This document shows positions 1-12,100 of a stretch of DNA of 64,000 nucleotides, one piece after another (the stretch's first letter is position 1; each line of letters begins with the position of its first letter). This DNA comes from Heliocidaris erythrogramma (taxonomy: Eukaryota; Echinodermata; Echinoidea; Camarodonta; Echinometridae): positions 49,145,813 to 49,209,812 of the forward strand of contig CM046855.1 in assembly GCA_025617745.1 (NCBI GenBank). The letters are read 5' to 3'. A program made the position numbers and the translations under genes. Below the pieces are notes generated by a model. It saw only the letters and a program-made list of their open reading frames with translations. It searched no databases and had not been told where the DNA came from.

Positions 1-3000
1 CGTCGGCGCGCCTCCTTCTCTAAGTTTCTGGTAGCTCTCTCCCAGGCATCTACTAACTGATTGTGATGCTTGGATACCCACTCATCTAGGTTGGAAGAAT
101 TATCCCCTTCGCTTGGAGGTTTAAAGAGCTGGTCAACAGGCAGTTGCGGTTCTCGACCAAAGAACAAGAAGTAGGGGGTATAACCTGTGCTGGCATGAGG
201 TGTCGCATTGTAGGCAAAGACAAGTTCTGCAATATGCTGGTTCCATCTCCGCTTCTCTTCAACTTCCAAGGTTCTAAGGAGATTATGCATGGTCCTATTG
301 AAACGTTCCGCTTGTCCATTGCCGGCAGGGTGGTACGGAGTTGTGCGACTTTTTCTGATTCCATACAGGCGACTGAGTTCCTTTACGATGTCAGCCTCGA
401 AACACCGTCCTTGGTCACTATGGAGGCGTTGTGGAACCCCATAGCGCACGAACCATTCCTTCACCAGAACTTCAGCCACTGTCCGTGCTTTTTGATCTCT
501 AGTTGGTATGGCTTGAGAAAATTTAGTGAAGACGTCCGTAATCACTAGGACGTTCTCAAACCCATTGGATGAGCGCTCCAATACCGTGAAGTCGATGGCC
601 ACCACCTCTTGTGGCTTTTGGGCGATGATACTCCCCATAGTGGGGCGGACCTTGGGCTTGGTTTTGGCTACCAGACAACGATGGCAGTTTTTGCAGTATC
701 TCTCTACATCTGTTGACATACCTGGCCAGAAGAAGCGACTCCTGCATAGGGACAGCGTTCGGTCTAGTCCCTGGTGGCCAAGATTGTCATGTAACTCTCC
801 TAAGACCTTTCCTTTAAGAGATGCAGGTAGCAAAAGTTGCTGAACAAATTGATCTCGGAACTGAACCTCCCGAAACCACACGTTCCCAATGCAAACAATT
901 CGGTCCCATTCTCGAACATAGTGCTTTACATTCCTTGAAAGTGAATGTAGAACTTTTCCACCTGGTTTCTGCATCGACTTCTTCAGCTGAAGAAAGTGAC
1001 TGATGTCTGGGTCAGTTTCCTGTAACCGACAGATATCTGCCTGACTGAAACCTGGAAGAGAGGACGAGCAACCCACGGGATTGATGTTGCTAGATCTGGT
1101 TCTCACTTCATCAACTGTCACGGTAGAGTGTATCTGTGTTGATGTAGCTTCCATCATCAATTCTTCAACCCTAATCTTCAATTCCTGTGGTAGCTCGCTG
1201 CTCCTGGTTAGGTGAGATAAGACATCCATGTCGTCTTGTTCCACTGAATTGTCATCGAATAGAACAGGGTTTCGGCTAAGAGCATCGGCATGGCGATTGG
1301 TTCGTCCAGAACGGTATTTCACCTTGAAGTTGAACTGGGCTAACTGGGCCACCCACCGCATTTCTGTGGCTCCCAATTTGGCAGTGTCTAGGTAGGCGAG
1401 GGGGTTATTGTCAGTCAGCACTGTGAAAGTATTTCCCAGGAGATAATCCCGAAACTTTTCTGTGACAGCCCATTTCAATCCCAACATTTCTAACTTCATG
1501 GCACTGTAATTGGCATCATTGCGTTCTGTTGGACGGAGGGAGCGGCTGGCATATGCTATAACTACTGTCCTGTTGTTCTGTTTCTGCGACAGAACAGCAC
1601 CAAGCCCATTAAAACTGGCATCAGTCTCAACGATGAAGGGAGATTTGAAATCCGGGTATCCTAACAGTGGACTAGACGTCAGGCATCGTTTCATTTCCTC
1701 AAAGGCCTTGGTACACTCATCTGTCCACTTATCCCCGGAAAGGCCGGCTATCATGGGTGTTTGGTCGCTTCTTATTCTTCTTGGCCATTTGCTTGTTGGT
1801 GGGTCCTAGCAGGGCATGCAAGGGCCTTGCGATAGACGCAAATCCCTGTATGAAACGACGATAATAACTTGCCAGTCCAAGAAATGACCTCAGCTGAGTT
1901 TCGGTCTCTGGGATCTTCCACGACTGTACCGCAGTTATCTTGTCAGGATCAGTGCTTATTCCAGCCTCGGAAACAATATGGCCCAAGTACTTGACTTCTC
2001 TCTTCATTAGGTGACATTTCTCAGGCTTTATCTTCAGTCCGAATTCGTGCAGGCGATGCAGGACCATATCTAGTCTCTCCAAGGTTTCTTCAAAAGTGCT
2101 GCCAAATACAAGAACATCATCCAGGTAAACTATTACACTCTGCAGGTTTACATCTCCCAGACACGCTTGCATTAACCTGGAGAAGGTTGCTGGGGCATTG
2201 CACAATCCCATAGGCATTCTAGTGTATTCAAATAAACCCCAAGGACCAGCTCGAAATGCCGTTTTGGGTATGTCCGTCTCTTCAATAGCACACTGCCAGA
2301 ACCCATGTGCCAGATCTACAGTGGCAAAGTACTTGGCTCCCTTCAATGCTTCCAATGCTTCATCCACTCTTGGAAGTGGGTGAGCGTCCTTGATGGTCTT
2401 GGCATTCAACAGTCGGAAGTCACCACAAACTCTGATCTTTCCGTTAGGCTTCTTTACCAAAACCATGGCGGCAGCATAAGGGGAAATACTGGGACGAATT
2501 ACTCCGATGGAACACTGCGTTTCTAGGAAATTCCTAACTTCTTCCCATTGGCTAGGTGGAACTCGTCTGTAAGGCAGCTTGATTGGAATGTCGTCCACCG
2601 TCTTAATTGAATGTCTGATTTTGTCACAGTACCCCATGTCATGATCTCCCCTACTGAACACTTCATCATGCTGAGCAATGAGTGACTGTAACTGGTTTCT
2701 CTCCTCTGCACTCATGTCCCCTATGTCCAGCCTGGAAAAGATTTCTCTAGAGTCCTCAGGTGTTACATGGTCCGGAATAGGACCTGGCTGTACTAAGACT
2801 TCTTCAGCCGAAACTGTTTCGATTCTGTGCTTTGGAAAACTCTGAACGACTTGAGGAAAACTAACTCTAGCTATCAGTGTGCGAGGGTACAAATATTGGT
2901 CTTCTTTAGAAAAGTTAGTAATTCTCACTGGGATCTGTCCATTCATTGAACGCACTACTGAAGGCAGCACCCTTATTCCGCGTGGAAGGGGGCCTCCTTC

Positions 3001-3672
3001 CAGTTCTTCAATTAGCATGGTCTCTCCATGCCCTCGGGCCGATGCAGCAGTTGTTCTCGTACTCTCTTTGGGAATAAGAATAGGCTGCTTTCCCAATATT
3101 CGAGCACGTCCCTGGAAGTGGCTCTCTGCTGTTGTTGTAGCTGACATATTTACCTCTGTATAGTATGACAGGGTTGATAAAAGGTTCCGTTCCAAGTGAC
3201 TTGACTTGACTGGACTTGACTTGACAGAATCTCGCAAAACATCTACGATATTGCTTCCTATGACACCCGGATGCTTCTCTTTCCTACGGCGGGTTTCTTT
3301 GTCCTCTGCCTCCCTGACCACGAGAAATCCCATGTCAGGCAGGTAATGTTCACCTATCGTGACGTCTAGTTCCACATAGCCACAATATGGAATAGAAAGT
3401 CCGTTAGCTGCAGTCAACCTCAGGAAAGGAACATTTTGCCACTGATGACTGCCATAATTTTTACGGAAGCAACTCTCTGTGATGGTGGAAACTTGTGAGC
3501 CTGAATCCAGCAAACAAGATATGGCTACACCTTGCACCAGCACCTCACTATAAGGGCATTCTCCTATTGCCTTCTTCAGGATCCTTTCTGGACTAAACAA
3601 TGGTGTCTGGCCCGCTACTTCCTGGCCAGTAGCGGGCTCTACTCGTTTAAATTGCGTTGAATTTGGGGGCAA
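1..3672 (-). pseudogene. Gypsy pol region: protease, reverse transcriptase, RNase H, integrase (partial)
   Basis: Pol fossil of the Gypsy element. From right to left it shows a retropepsin motif (LLDSGSQVST), then the reverse transcriptase with the palm motif VIYLDDVLVF and the segment FATVDLAHGFWQ. Next come RNase H-like sequence with a DNNPLAYL stretch, and integrase-like sequence running into the window edge. The order PR-RT-RH-IN is the Ty3/Gypsy order, which separates it from Copia. It is broken and incomplete here. It is not a host gene. Confidence 0.85.
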
Positions 3673-4580
3673 TTCCTCTTGAAGTGGTCAGTGGCTCCAC
3701 ATTGAAAACATCCTGGGGACCAGCGTGGGCGACTCTGTTGGTCCAGTAGCCTATTCAGTGTCCTGTTTTGTTCTTCCTGCTGGGTTAGAAGTGTACTCAC
3801 CAGCTGACCTTGTTTCTGTAAGGCTTCTAGGATGAGAGACATGCTCTGGCTGTTAGCAGCACTCGCTCCCTGTTCGTGAACTTCTGCCCTCTGAGCTCTG
3901 CCATCGGTCTTCCTTCCGCTAGTGCCCTGCCTCTCCCATTGCACTGCCCAGTCCCGAAGAGATACAAACGTCTCAGGCTTTTCACGAGATCGGCGGTGGA
4001 GTTCCCGCCGCAGATCTGGGTCACCAACCCCTTCAATGAATTGGGATATAAGGGTCTCCTCCCTGTCCTTCTTCCCTATCCCCTTCCATGTTTGCAGCAA
4101 ACGAATGAGTTCATGAGAATACTCTATTAAAGTTTCCCCACCTTTCTGAATACGGCTAAAGAATTTGCGCTTTTGGGACGCCTGACTCCCCACATCCCCA
4201 AAAACACCCCTCAGCACTTGGAACGCGTCCTCTGCCGTTTCAATATCCTCCCGGCTGACCAGTTCCATTCGAGCTGCCCCATGTGTATATTTGATAACGG
4301 TTTGCAACTTTTCCTTGGGTGTTTGGTGGGCCCGGTCTGCCAATAAACTTTGGACATCCGATATCCATTCATCAATCCCATCGTCCCCCCAAATCTCCTG
4401 ATCTGACGATCTGCGGATACGTACAATACCGGTGGCACCTTCTCATTGTGGCACACTGGACTTGCTCCCTGTACTTTCAGCTTCTGCAGCTCTTCCTGTA
4501 GTTTTCTAAGTTCTTCCTCTAGTGAGTCCCTACTAGGTCTTGGAGTGCTGTCCTCACTACCCCCTTCACTGTCCGACATG
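3639..4580 (-). pseudogene. Gypsy gag region with CCHC zinc knuckle
   Basis: Gag fossil of the Gypsy element. Its start lies near 4580 with an acidic, serine-rich N-terminus (MSDSEGGSEDS). A coiled, charged stretch follows, then a retrotransposon gag-type segment (FFSRIQKGGETLIEYSHELI). Near the C-terminus sits a zinc knuckle of the form CFQCGATDHFKRNC, which would bind element RNA in virus-like particles. It slightly overlaps the start of pol, as is usual in this family. Broken. Confidence 0.8.
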
Positions 4581-4827
4581 ATTTTGTTAATGGCTAGAAA
4601 GAATGCAGAACTGAATACAAACAGTAAGATATATTTAAAATATATCACAAACTACACTACTACTTCGAAAGGAACTAGAGTCCTAAAAATGTTGATTACG
4701 TTATGTATTAATGTTCATTTCTGAAAATCATCAGGATGATATGGGCGCCGAAAATCCCTGAAGATGCCTTCTCCTCCACCGTCAGTGCTTCACCTTCGCT
4801 TTCAGTCCAGTCTCATCCGCCACCAGT

Positions 4828-6185
4828 TACAGGAGGAACGTCCTCAAGAGGGGGTTCTAATGCAAAAACGGGTTATCCACTCTCAAAACCCCTATCCTGC
4901 CGACTACGCCATTTTGTAACCGCAGGCACAAATGACACTCAACGAAGTCATTCCGAGGATTATATTGTATTTTATTTGAGGGTGGATCAACCCTTAATAA
5001 GAAAGACAAAAAGAACAAACATCAGCAACAATAAGAAAGGCTGCTGTAACAATTCAAAACAGTAGTCTGGGCTTTAAATCTATGTATATATGTAAGTGTT
5101 TCAACAAGGTAATAATGTATTCTTATTCACAGAAATAGGTACATCAATAAATGAGTCCCACTGTGTCTTAATATCAAATACAACATTCTTATAATGAATA
5201 AGTAATGTTTACATGTCTGACCTCACATTTCTTGTCACCTCTGAACATGCATAACAATCACCCTTCAATATAACTATTGCCCTACTTGGCATTTTTTTTA
5301 CACACCATACAAATATTATACAAGTACTTGCATACTCTTCCAGATATGTTTTACAGTTCACTAAGTTAGACCTCTGTAACATGAATGATAATTTATATAA
5401 CTTTCAAATTCTTATAAAGTGACATGCAAACTTTGTACATAAAACAAATATTCTATATTCCCAACCTTTTCAACTCAACCTCGACAACTTTCACTTGACA
5501 ACAAAATATCCAATACTAATAATACAAATTACTTATTCCATCTCAAAGTGTCTGGAATACATTAAAGGTATAAATATTCATACACGATTCTTTATACTGA
5601 GAAGCACTATTCCTAACAGGTGTAACATATCGGTTTTCTTACACCAACTCATTATGAAAAGCAGTTTACACAGATCTACCCATCTGGGTACACAATACAT
5701 TGTTTCTCTGTAACTTCTTCTAGTAGTATCATTGTCACATAATAACAGCAGGAATGTGAAAAAAAAACTCACAACATTCCTTGAATAAGACACACTAGAG
5801 TTGTCCACTACACATGAAATCAAGTTTCCTCTTTGAGGTTTCTATCTAATGATACATGTCAAATGCATTATAATTTCACTAAGAACTTACCACAGATTCT
5901 GCAGTAACACTTTTTTTGAGTCTGAAGTTCTGTTCAAAGTCACTTTCTCTGTCAAATCACCTCCATTTGCCTAAGTAGTGAGTGGATGGTCTAGGTTCAT
6001 CCCTCTCACCATGTGATGTGTCAAAAGTCCTTACTCTCTAGCTACCTATACCCTCTTTGACCCAAGGTCAAAGTTGACTTCCCCTAGGGATCTCCTCATA
6101 AGTACAGTCACGGGATCTCCTTATTCAGAGATCTATATCCTTCATTCAGGGACCTCCTCAACAAACATATTTGACCTGTCACACA
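4828..6185 (-). repeat. Probable 5' LTR of the Gypsy element
   Basis: This non-coding stretch lies between the candidate primer site and a minus-strand TGTGACAGG start near 6185, about 1.36 kb. No second LTR is in the window, so identity and ends are inferred from position alone. Confidence 0.35.
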
Positions 6186-6204
6186 TAGATCCACAAACCT
6201 TTCC

Positions 6205-6720
6205 TGAAGTATGCCTACATGTATACTGTTGAAAGTATAGTTTTACACTTCTGAGCTGATTTTTGTATTATATTTATATATATTTTTATATATATTTATA
6301 TGTATTCTAGATCCACAAAGTTGCCTTGAAACATGCACATTTAGTGTTGAAATAATAGTTTTGCAATATGAAGTTGATTTCTTCTCATACTAGTTGTATA
6401 GATTTATCAGAAGTTATATCATTTTTAAGAAACGTATGTAATATGCATACGGACATTTCTGTTAATTTTTTTATATGCCATTTGCTTCCATATGGTATGC
6501 CTATATACTGTTGAAAGTATAGTTTTATACTACTGAGCTGACTTTTGTATATATTTTAGTGTTGACAATATAGTTTCAATGCTCAGTTGATTTTTACTCT
6601 CACTTGGGTAGTTTTATTACAAGTTATACATTATTTAAAAGAAACTTAAAAAGTATTACATACAGGAACACCTTTTCTACTTTTCTTTTTCCTTGTGATT
6701 TGCCATTTGCAATGGCACTG
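6205..6720 (+). repeat. Diverged direct repeats, unit about 286 bp
   Basis: A segment starting TATGCCTACATGTATACTG near 6210 recurs, diverged, near 6496 as TATGCCTATATACTG. Shorter GTTGAAA..ATAGTTTT..GAGCTGATTTT units recur inside each copy. No coding sequence seen. Confidence 0.55.
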
Positions 6721-6845
6721 CATGTAACATGTAAGGACGTGCTAGTAAATGAAGACAGCATGAAAAAGTACTCTTCATTGTGTGTAGTGTCAGAAGTTTT
6801 GAAGTACTGTAATCTACATTCCTTTTATTTCATTTTATTTTTGTA

Positions 6846-7015
6846 CAGTGGAGCATCATTAATGAACTTCTTGGGACCAAGGAAATAACCTCTTTATATC
6901 GAAACCTTGTTATACCAGGGCTAAAAACAATAGAATACAAAAAAGTGGGACTTGCAAAAATACTGTCTTGTAATGAGTATGTTATACCATTGTTCTTTAT
7001 AAGGAGGTTCCACTG
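6846..7015. mobile_element. 170-bp MITE with CAGTGGA termini and TA duplication
   Basis: The left end CAGTGGAGCATCATTAATGA and the reverse complement of the right end (CAGTGGAACCTCCTTATAAA) match over about 25 bp with few differences. TA flanks both ends (6844-6845 and 7016-7017). TA duplication with CAGT termini fits the Tc1/mariner-pogo group. There is no transposase inside, so it is non-autonomous. Confidence 0.75.
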
Positions 7016-7034
7016 TACAAGGTATATATGTGGA

Positions 7035-7485
7035 GGAAGGCATATGGAGTGAGATAGGAGAGAAGAGAAACAGGAGGGAAATAGAGAGAAAGAGAGAGAG
7101 AGAACAGGGGAGAGAACAAGGGAGAAAAATTATCAAGGTCATGAGAGAAAGAGAGAGTGAAAGATAAGATAGAGAAACGGAACAAGCTAGAATCAGGGCT
7201 GTCAAGTAAAGTTTTCCTCCTCAAGTTTATCAATACAAAATTAAGATTAATCAGGCCCCCTTTTTATTTATTTTAAAAATTTCTGTCAACTCTTTGCGCG
7301 ATGGCCATTCACGAAGTTAGTGTCCAGTTTTTAAAGATCGATTCCCCTCTTTCGAAATCAGCCAGAGAAGAGAAAGAGGAGGGAGAGAGGAAGACAGAGA
7401 GAGAGAGAGAGAGAGAACAAGGGAGATAAATTATCAAGGTCATGAGAGAAAGAGAGAGTGAAAGATAAGATAGAGAAACGAGAAA
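7035..7485. repeat. Purine-rich tract with a duplicated 70-bp block
   Basis: GA-rich sequence holds two nearly identical copies of a block with GAGAACAAGGGAGA and AAATTATCAAGGTCATGAG, at about 7112-7180 and 7412-7482, offset 301 bp. The segment between the copies is not repeated. Confidence 0.6.
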
Positions 7486-7489
7486 GTGG

Positions 7490-9161
7490 AAGGGAGTGGG
7501 TGTAAGGCCATCGCCAGGGTTCACCTCCGGGGCGCACCCGGCGCTGGCGACCGTAGCCCGTGGAGGTACACTGTACGATTTGCAAATGGTGTGCAGCTAG
7601 CTCAAGCTGATACAACACGAACTTTTTATTCAAACTTTGCCTGGAGGAAACAAGCAGCCCTCGTCCAAATTTATTTCTTTGTGTTCAATCCACAAATTGT
7701 ACGCGCTGTGGATACGTAATCTCGTCTGTCTCTCCTCTCGACCTCCATTTCGTTCGAAAACCGCTATTATTTTCGTGCCTCTAGTCTAGGCATAGGCCAT
7801 AGCATGGAGTATCCCGAAACTGAAACATAGCGTATTGCTGGCAAGCTTAGCTCAAGCCCCTGCGCTGGCAGGCTATTGACAAATTGTCCGAGCGATTCCG
7901 GAAATCTCCGAACTTGCCTTCGCTGGGACAGCATAGAAATACACGGGCACCGACGACGGACCGCCTTTAAAGACGATCTTGGTTTAAATTCCAACACATG
8001 TACCTAATTTTGTTGTTTGTTTTATTTATATTTCATGGATGCATTATTATGTCCTCTTTGTCATCAGTTTTGGGTAAAGACAGTGACGGTGTAATTTCTA
8101 TATATGTGGATCTATGTGATAGTGCTGGAAGGATTTTTCCCATTTATTTATGCCTTTTTGTTTTATTTTTGTATATGTTTGAGTTTGTATGTTTTATTTA
8201 CTTGGACACAAGCTTTTACTGCTACATTACATTTTAGGGGTAAGCAGTGTTTGCTTAATTTTTACACATTCACTTCAGGATAATTCCTGATGATCATTAT
8301 TGTAACTATTGTCATGTTTATAGTGTATGCCAACGAGAAATTAGTTGGTCCATGGTGATGCGTACAGTATATTGTTCTTGTTTTGTTCTTCTAAGCACTG
8401 TTTTCTGTTGATATATATGTGCTCATTTTCTTTCTGGGCTGTGCTGGTGCTTATTCTTTGTCTCTGTTGAAATAAAATAAGATTTTTACCTTTTTCTTGT
8501 TTTTCCGCATGTGATGAATGATTTTTTATATTGATTCCATTTATATTTTTTCCTGCGGGCAATACACCTTTTCTTGGAGTAGAGGGAAGAAGTGAACTGC
8601 TTATTTGGTTGTTAGTGTAGTAGATTCTAATTACAGAATGTATTTTGTTTGGTATTCAATAGTTAGAAGGCATTCACTCAGAGTGTGATATGTTTAGTGT
8701 ATCACCTCATACCAGAAATAATGTGATTTCGGATACGGTGTTATATAGCTGAGAATGTATTTTTGGACTCCGAACTGCAGATACTTTGAGTCGAGTAAAT
8801 GTTTTGGCCGAGGAAATGTTTAGGAATATTTGTTGTATTATGTAGTAAGTTGTTACAAGGTATTTCTAGTGTGTTACTAGTTATATGATTTCTATTTCAT
8901 GGTTGTTAGAGATATTTAGTCGGTAGGTCTACATTAACAGTTACAATTGAGAGTTCCTGTTTGCTCATTGAGATGTTAGAGCCCATTGAGGTTTCAGTTT
9001 ATTTAAGATGCGTGTTTGTATGTTCATTATATGGTAGAGTCACACAAAAGATTTCTGTTCGTTAGTTTGGATACAGCAGTTGATCGGGCTTTATAATTCG
9101 GGTGTTTTATAATGGTTCCAGTTGTTGTTGTTGTAGAGAATGTACCACTACTTGCATATAA
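7490..9161. other. Gene-free stretch: GC-richer block, then AT-rich sequence up to the LINE frame
   Basis: 7490-7990 is clearly GC-richer than its surroundings but shows no convincing exon. 8000-9160 is AT-rich with no long frame. It may hold the 5' untranslated part of the LINE that follows, but I see no boundary or target duplication to prove this. Confidence 0.4.
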
Positions 9162-12100
9162 ATGGGAAGGGAAAATGGAGTCACGCCAGTATGTGTTGAT
9201 TGCATGTGTATACGATGGCGTTCCATACTACCATTAACCGATTCTATTGATCTGTCTAACTCCTATCTATACAATTTTGAGTGTTACTGTTTGCCTAGAA
9301 GAAGTGAACAGAAATTTGGAGGATTTCATGGCATGTGCATTTTAATGAAAAAACACATATTTGAGCATTCAGAAATGTTAGGTAATACCACTTCTCCTTC
9401 AATTATTTGGATCAAGGTTCACAGAGAAATTTTAGGATATGATTTTATATTGGGTGCAGTTTATCTACCCTGTGAAGGCTCAATTCATCACAGCCATGAG
9501 GTCTTTGAGTGTTTTGCACAGGATGTAATCAACCTTAAAAGTAAATTTAATATACCTTTTTGTTTAGTAGGAGATTTCAATGCTCGTACAGGGTTACTCG
9601 CTGATTATATTGATATTGATGATAATGTTGTATCTGACATTCTTGGTTTGAATTTTTGTGATGATCCAAATCTGTCACCAACATACATGGTTCCCAATGA
9701 ACGTCAAAATATGGATGTAAAGGTAAATAATAATGGTAATCAAGTTATTGATCTTTGTAAAAGTTTGGGTTTCTCTATTGTGAATGGACGGTTGGGTGAT
9801 GATATTGGTATTGGAAATTACACATGTTTTAATAAGAATGGGGGTTGTAGCACCATTGATTATGCCATTGTGTCTCATGATTTGTTTCATAACATACAAA
9901 ACTTCCAAGTTGACCTGTTTGATAAGTGTCTATCGGATGTGCATTGTCCCATCATTTTGACCTTGCAGTCAGAGCACAACCAAGAAATTCATGATATTGA
10001 AGTCGCAAGTGATGATGCCCTAATTAAAACAGTTTGTGACTCGTCCAAATCCAGCTACATGTCCTTTAAGTGGGATTGTGAAAATGTAAATGAATACTCT
10101 GATCGGTTACACAATTTAACCTTACAATTACCAGGAATTATCGAAAATATTCATGAAGATGTCAGTCAGGAGATGGTAGATAAGTACTACTCTGAGATTT
10201 GTAATTCTTTTTTGCAAGCTGCACTTGATCTTGGTGTGTGTAAGTGGAAACAATCAAAGAAAGTAAGGAATCATGGAAAGAAGGATAATAAGAATTTTTG
10301 TTCGCAATTATGGTTTGATGCTGAGTGTGAAGCTGCACGTAAAGAATATTTTAACCTAAGGAATAGGCTAAGCAGGAAAATTCAGTTAGGTAGAAGATTA
10401 GATATTCAAGTTTTAGATATTGATGACTTACATAGTGATTTTGTTTTGGCAAGCAAAAAGTATAAAAAATTGTTACGGTACAAAAAGAGAAAGTATGGTA
10501 AAAGTATCAGTGCATCTTTACGGTCCTTGAAAAATAATGGTAACCCAAGAGCCTTTTGGAGTTTATTAAACAGTAGTAGTCATCAGATTAAAAGTACAAT
10601 TAACATTTCCTTATGTGATCTTGTACATCATTTTAAATCTCTTGGGACCATATGTATATCAGATAATCATTCAGAGGAGAGGATGATTTTGGATACTGGT
10701 AATATGCCTATACAAAATGATGGATTGAATAAACCTATCACACTGGAGGAGGTTGAATTAATGATTAATAAACTGAAAAATGCCAAAGCTTGTGGAAAAG
10801 ACTTGATCAGGAATGAATTTCTTAAAAGTAGCCCTGTGGAAATGCGTAGAGTAATTGTTGATTTTTTCAATGTTGTATTAGAAAGTGGGATCGTACCTTC
10901 TGAATGGTGTATAGGAGTAATTATCCCTATTTTTAAGAATAAAGGTCAAAATTCAAACCCAGATAATTATAGAGGAATAACCTTGCTGAGTTGTCTTGGT
11001 AAACTATTTACCTCAGTCTTAAATAATAGAATTTCTAACTTCCTTGAAAGTAATCACATGTTAGGTGAGGAACAAGCTGGATTTCGCTCAACATATTCTA
11101 CCATTGATCATGTGTTCGTTTTGAAGACTATTATCGATTTCTACCTACAGAAAAAGAAGCGTTTATACTGTGCATTTATAGATTATAAAAAAGCATTTGA
11201 TTTGGTTGACAGGAAGTTGTTGTGGTTTAAGTTGTTGAAAATGGGAGTAAATGGCAAAGTCCTGAATGTTGTTAAAAACTTGTACAAACATGCAAAGTCT
11301 TGTGTTTCTGCCAATGGCACAGTGTCTGAATTTTTCACATGTAATGCAGGAGTCAGACAAGGTGAAAACCTCTCACCATTGCTGTTTTCTGTATATTTAA
11401 ATGACTTTCAAGAACACATTGCCAAATTTTATCCTGGCTTGAAAACTTTAAATGAAGAAATCAATAATACCTTACAGGGTGAGGAACAAGAGTTTTTTTC
11501 AAAATTATTATGCCTGTTGTATGCAGATGACACAATAATACTGGCAGAAAGCCCTGATGAATTGCAAGTAGCGCTGGATGCAGTGCAAGAATATTGTAAT
11601 ACCTGGCGTCTAACAGTCAATGCAAGTAAAACAAAAATAATGATTTTTTCAAGAGGGAAAATTAGGAAGATACCAAATTTTACATATGGTCATGAAAAAA
11701 TAGATGTGGTATATGATTTCACTTATCTTGGAGTACAGTTTAATTATAATGGCTCGTTTAAGAAGGCAATTTCAAAGCAGATAATTCAGGCAAGAAAAGC
11801 TTTATACAGTATGGTAAGTAAAGCAAAGAAAATGCAGTTGTCAGTCGATATTCAATGTCATTTATTTGATCATTTGATCATGCCTATTCTATTGTATGGT
11901 AGTGAGGTCTGGGGTTATGAAGATTTAAGGCAGATCGAAGTTTTCCATAGGAAATTCCTCAGAACTTTATTATCTGTAGGTTCATGTACCCCAGATTGCA
12001 TGGTTTATGGTGAAACTGGTCGAGGATTGATTTTGAATCAAGTGAAGCGTCGACTAGTCAATTTTTGGTCAAGAATTTTGAGGGGTAAAGATAGTAAATA

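Larger units (their letters stand above)
1..6185 (-). mobile_element. Ty3/Gypsy LTR retrotransposon, cut by the window edge
   Basis: Read on the minus strand, gag lies to the right and pol runs left to the window edge, the order of a Ty3/Gypsy element. Visible parts are a gag with a CCHC knuckle, an aspartic protease, a reverse transcriptase, RNase H and integrase-like sequence. A sequence beginning TGGTGGCGGATG on the minus strand near 4826 is a plausible tRNA primer site, which would put the 5' LTR to its right. The 3' LTR is outside the window, so the boundaries cannot be confirmed by LTR comparison. The element looks damaged, with a handful of breaks, but long open stretches remain, so it is probably fairly young. 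The right boundary is my estimate. Confidence 0.85.

Noticed and set aside
7767-7997. Minus-strand frame with RRQ..ESLGQFVNSL, faintly gag-like
   Set aside because: Too short and too weak to call an LTR element fragment.
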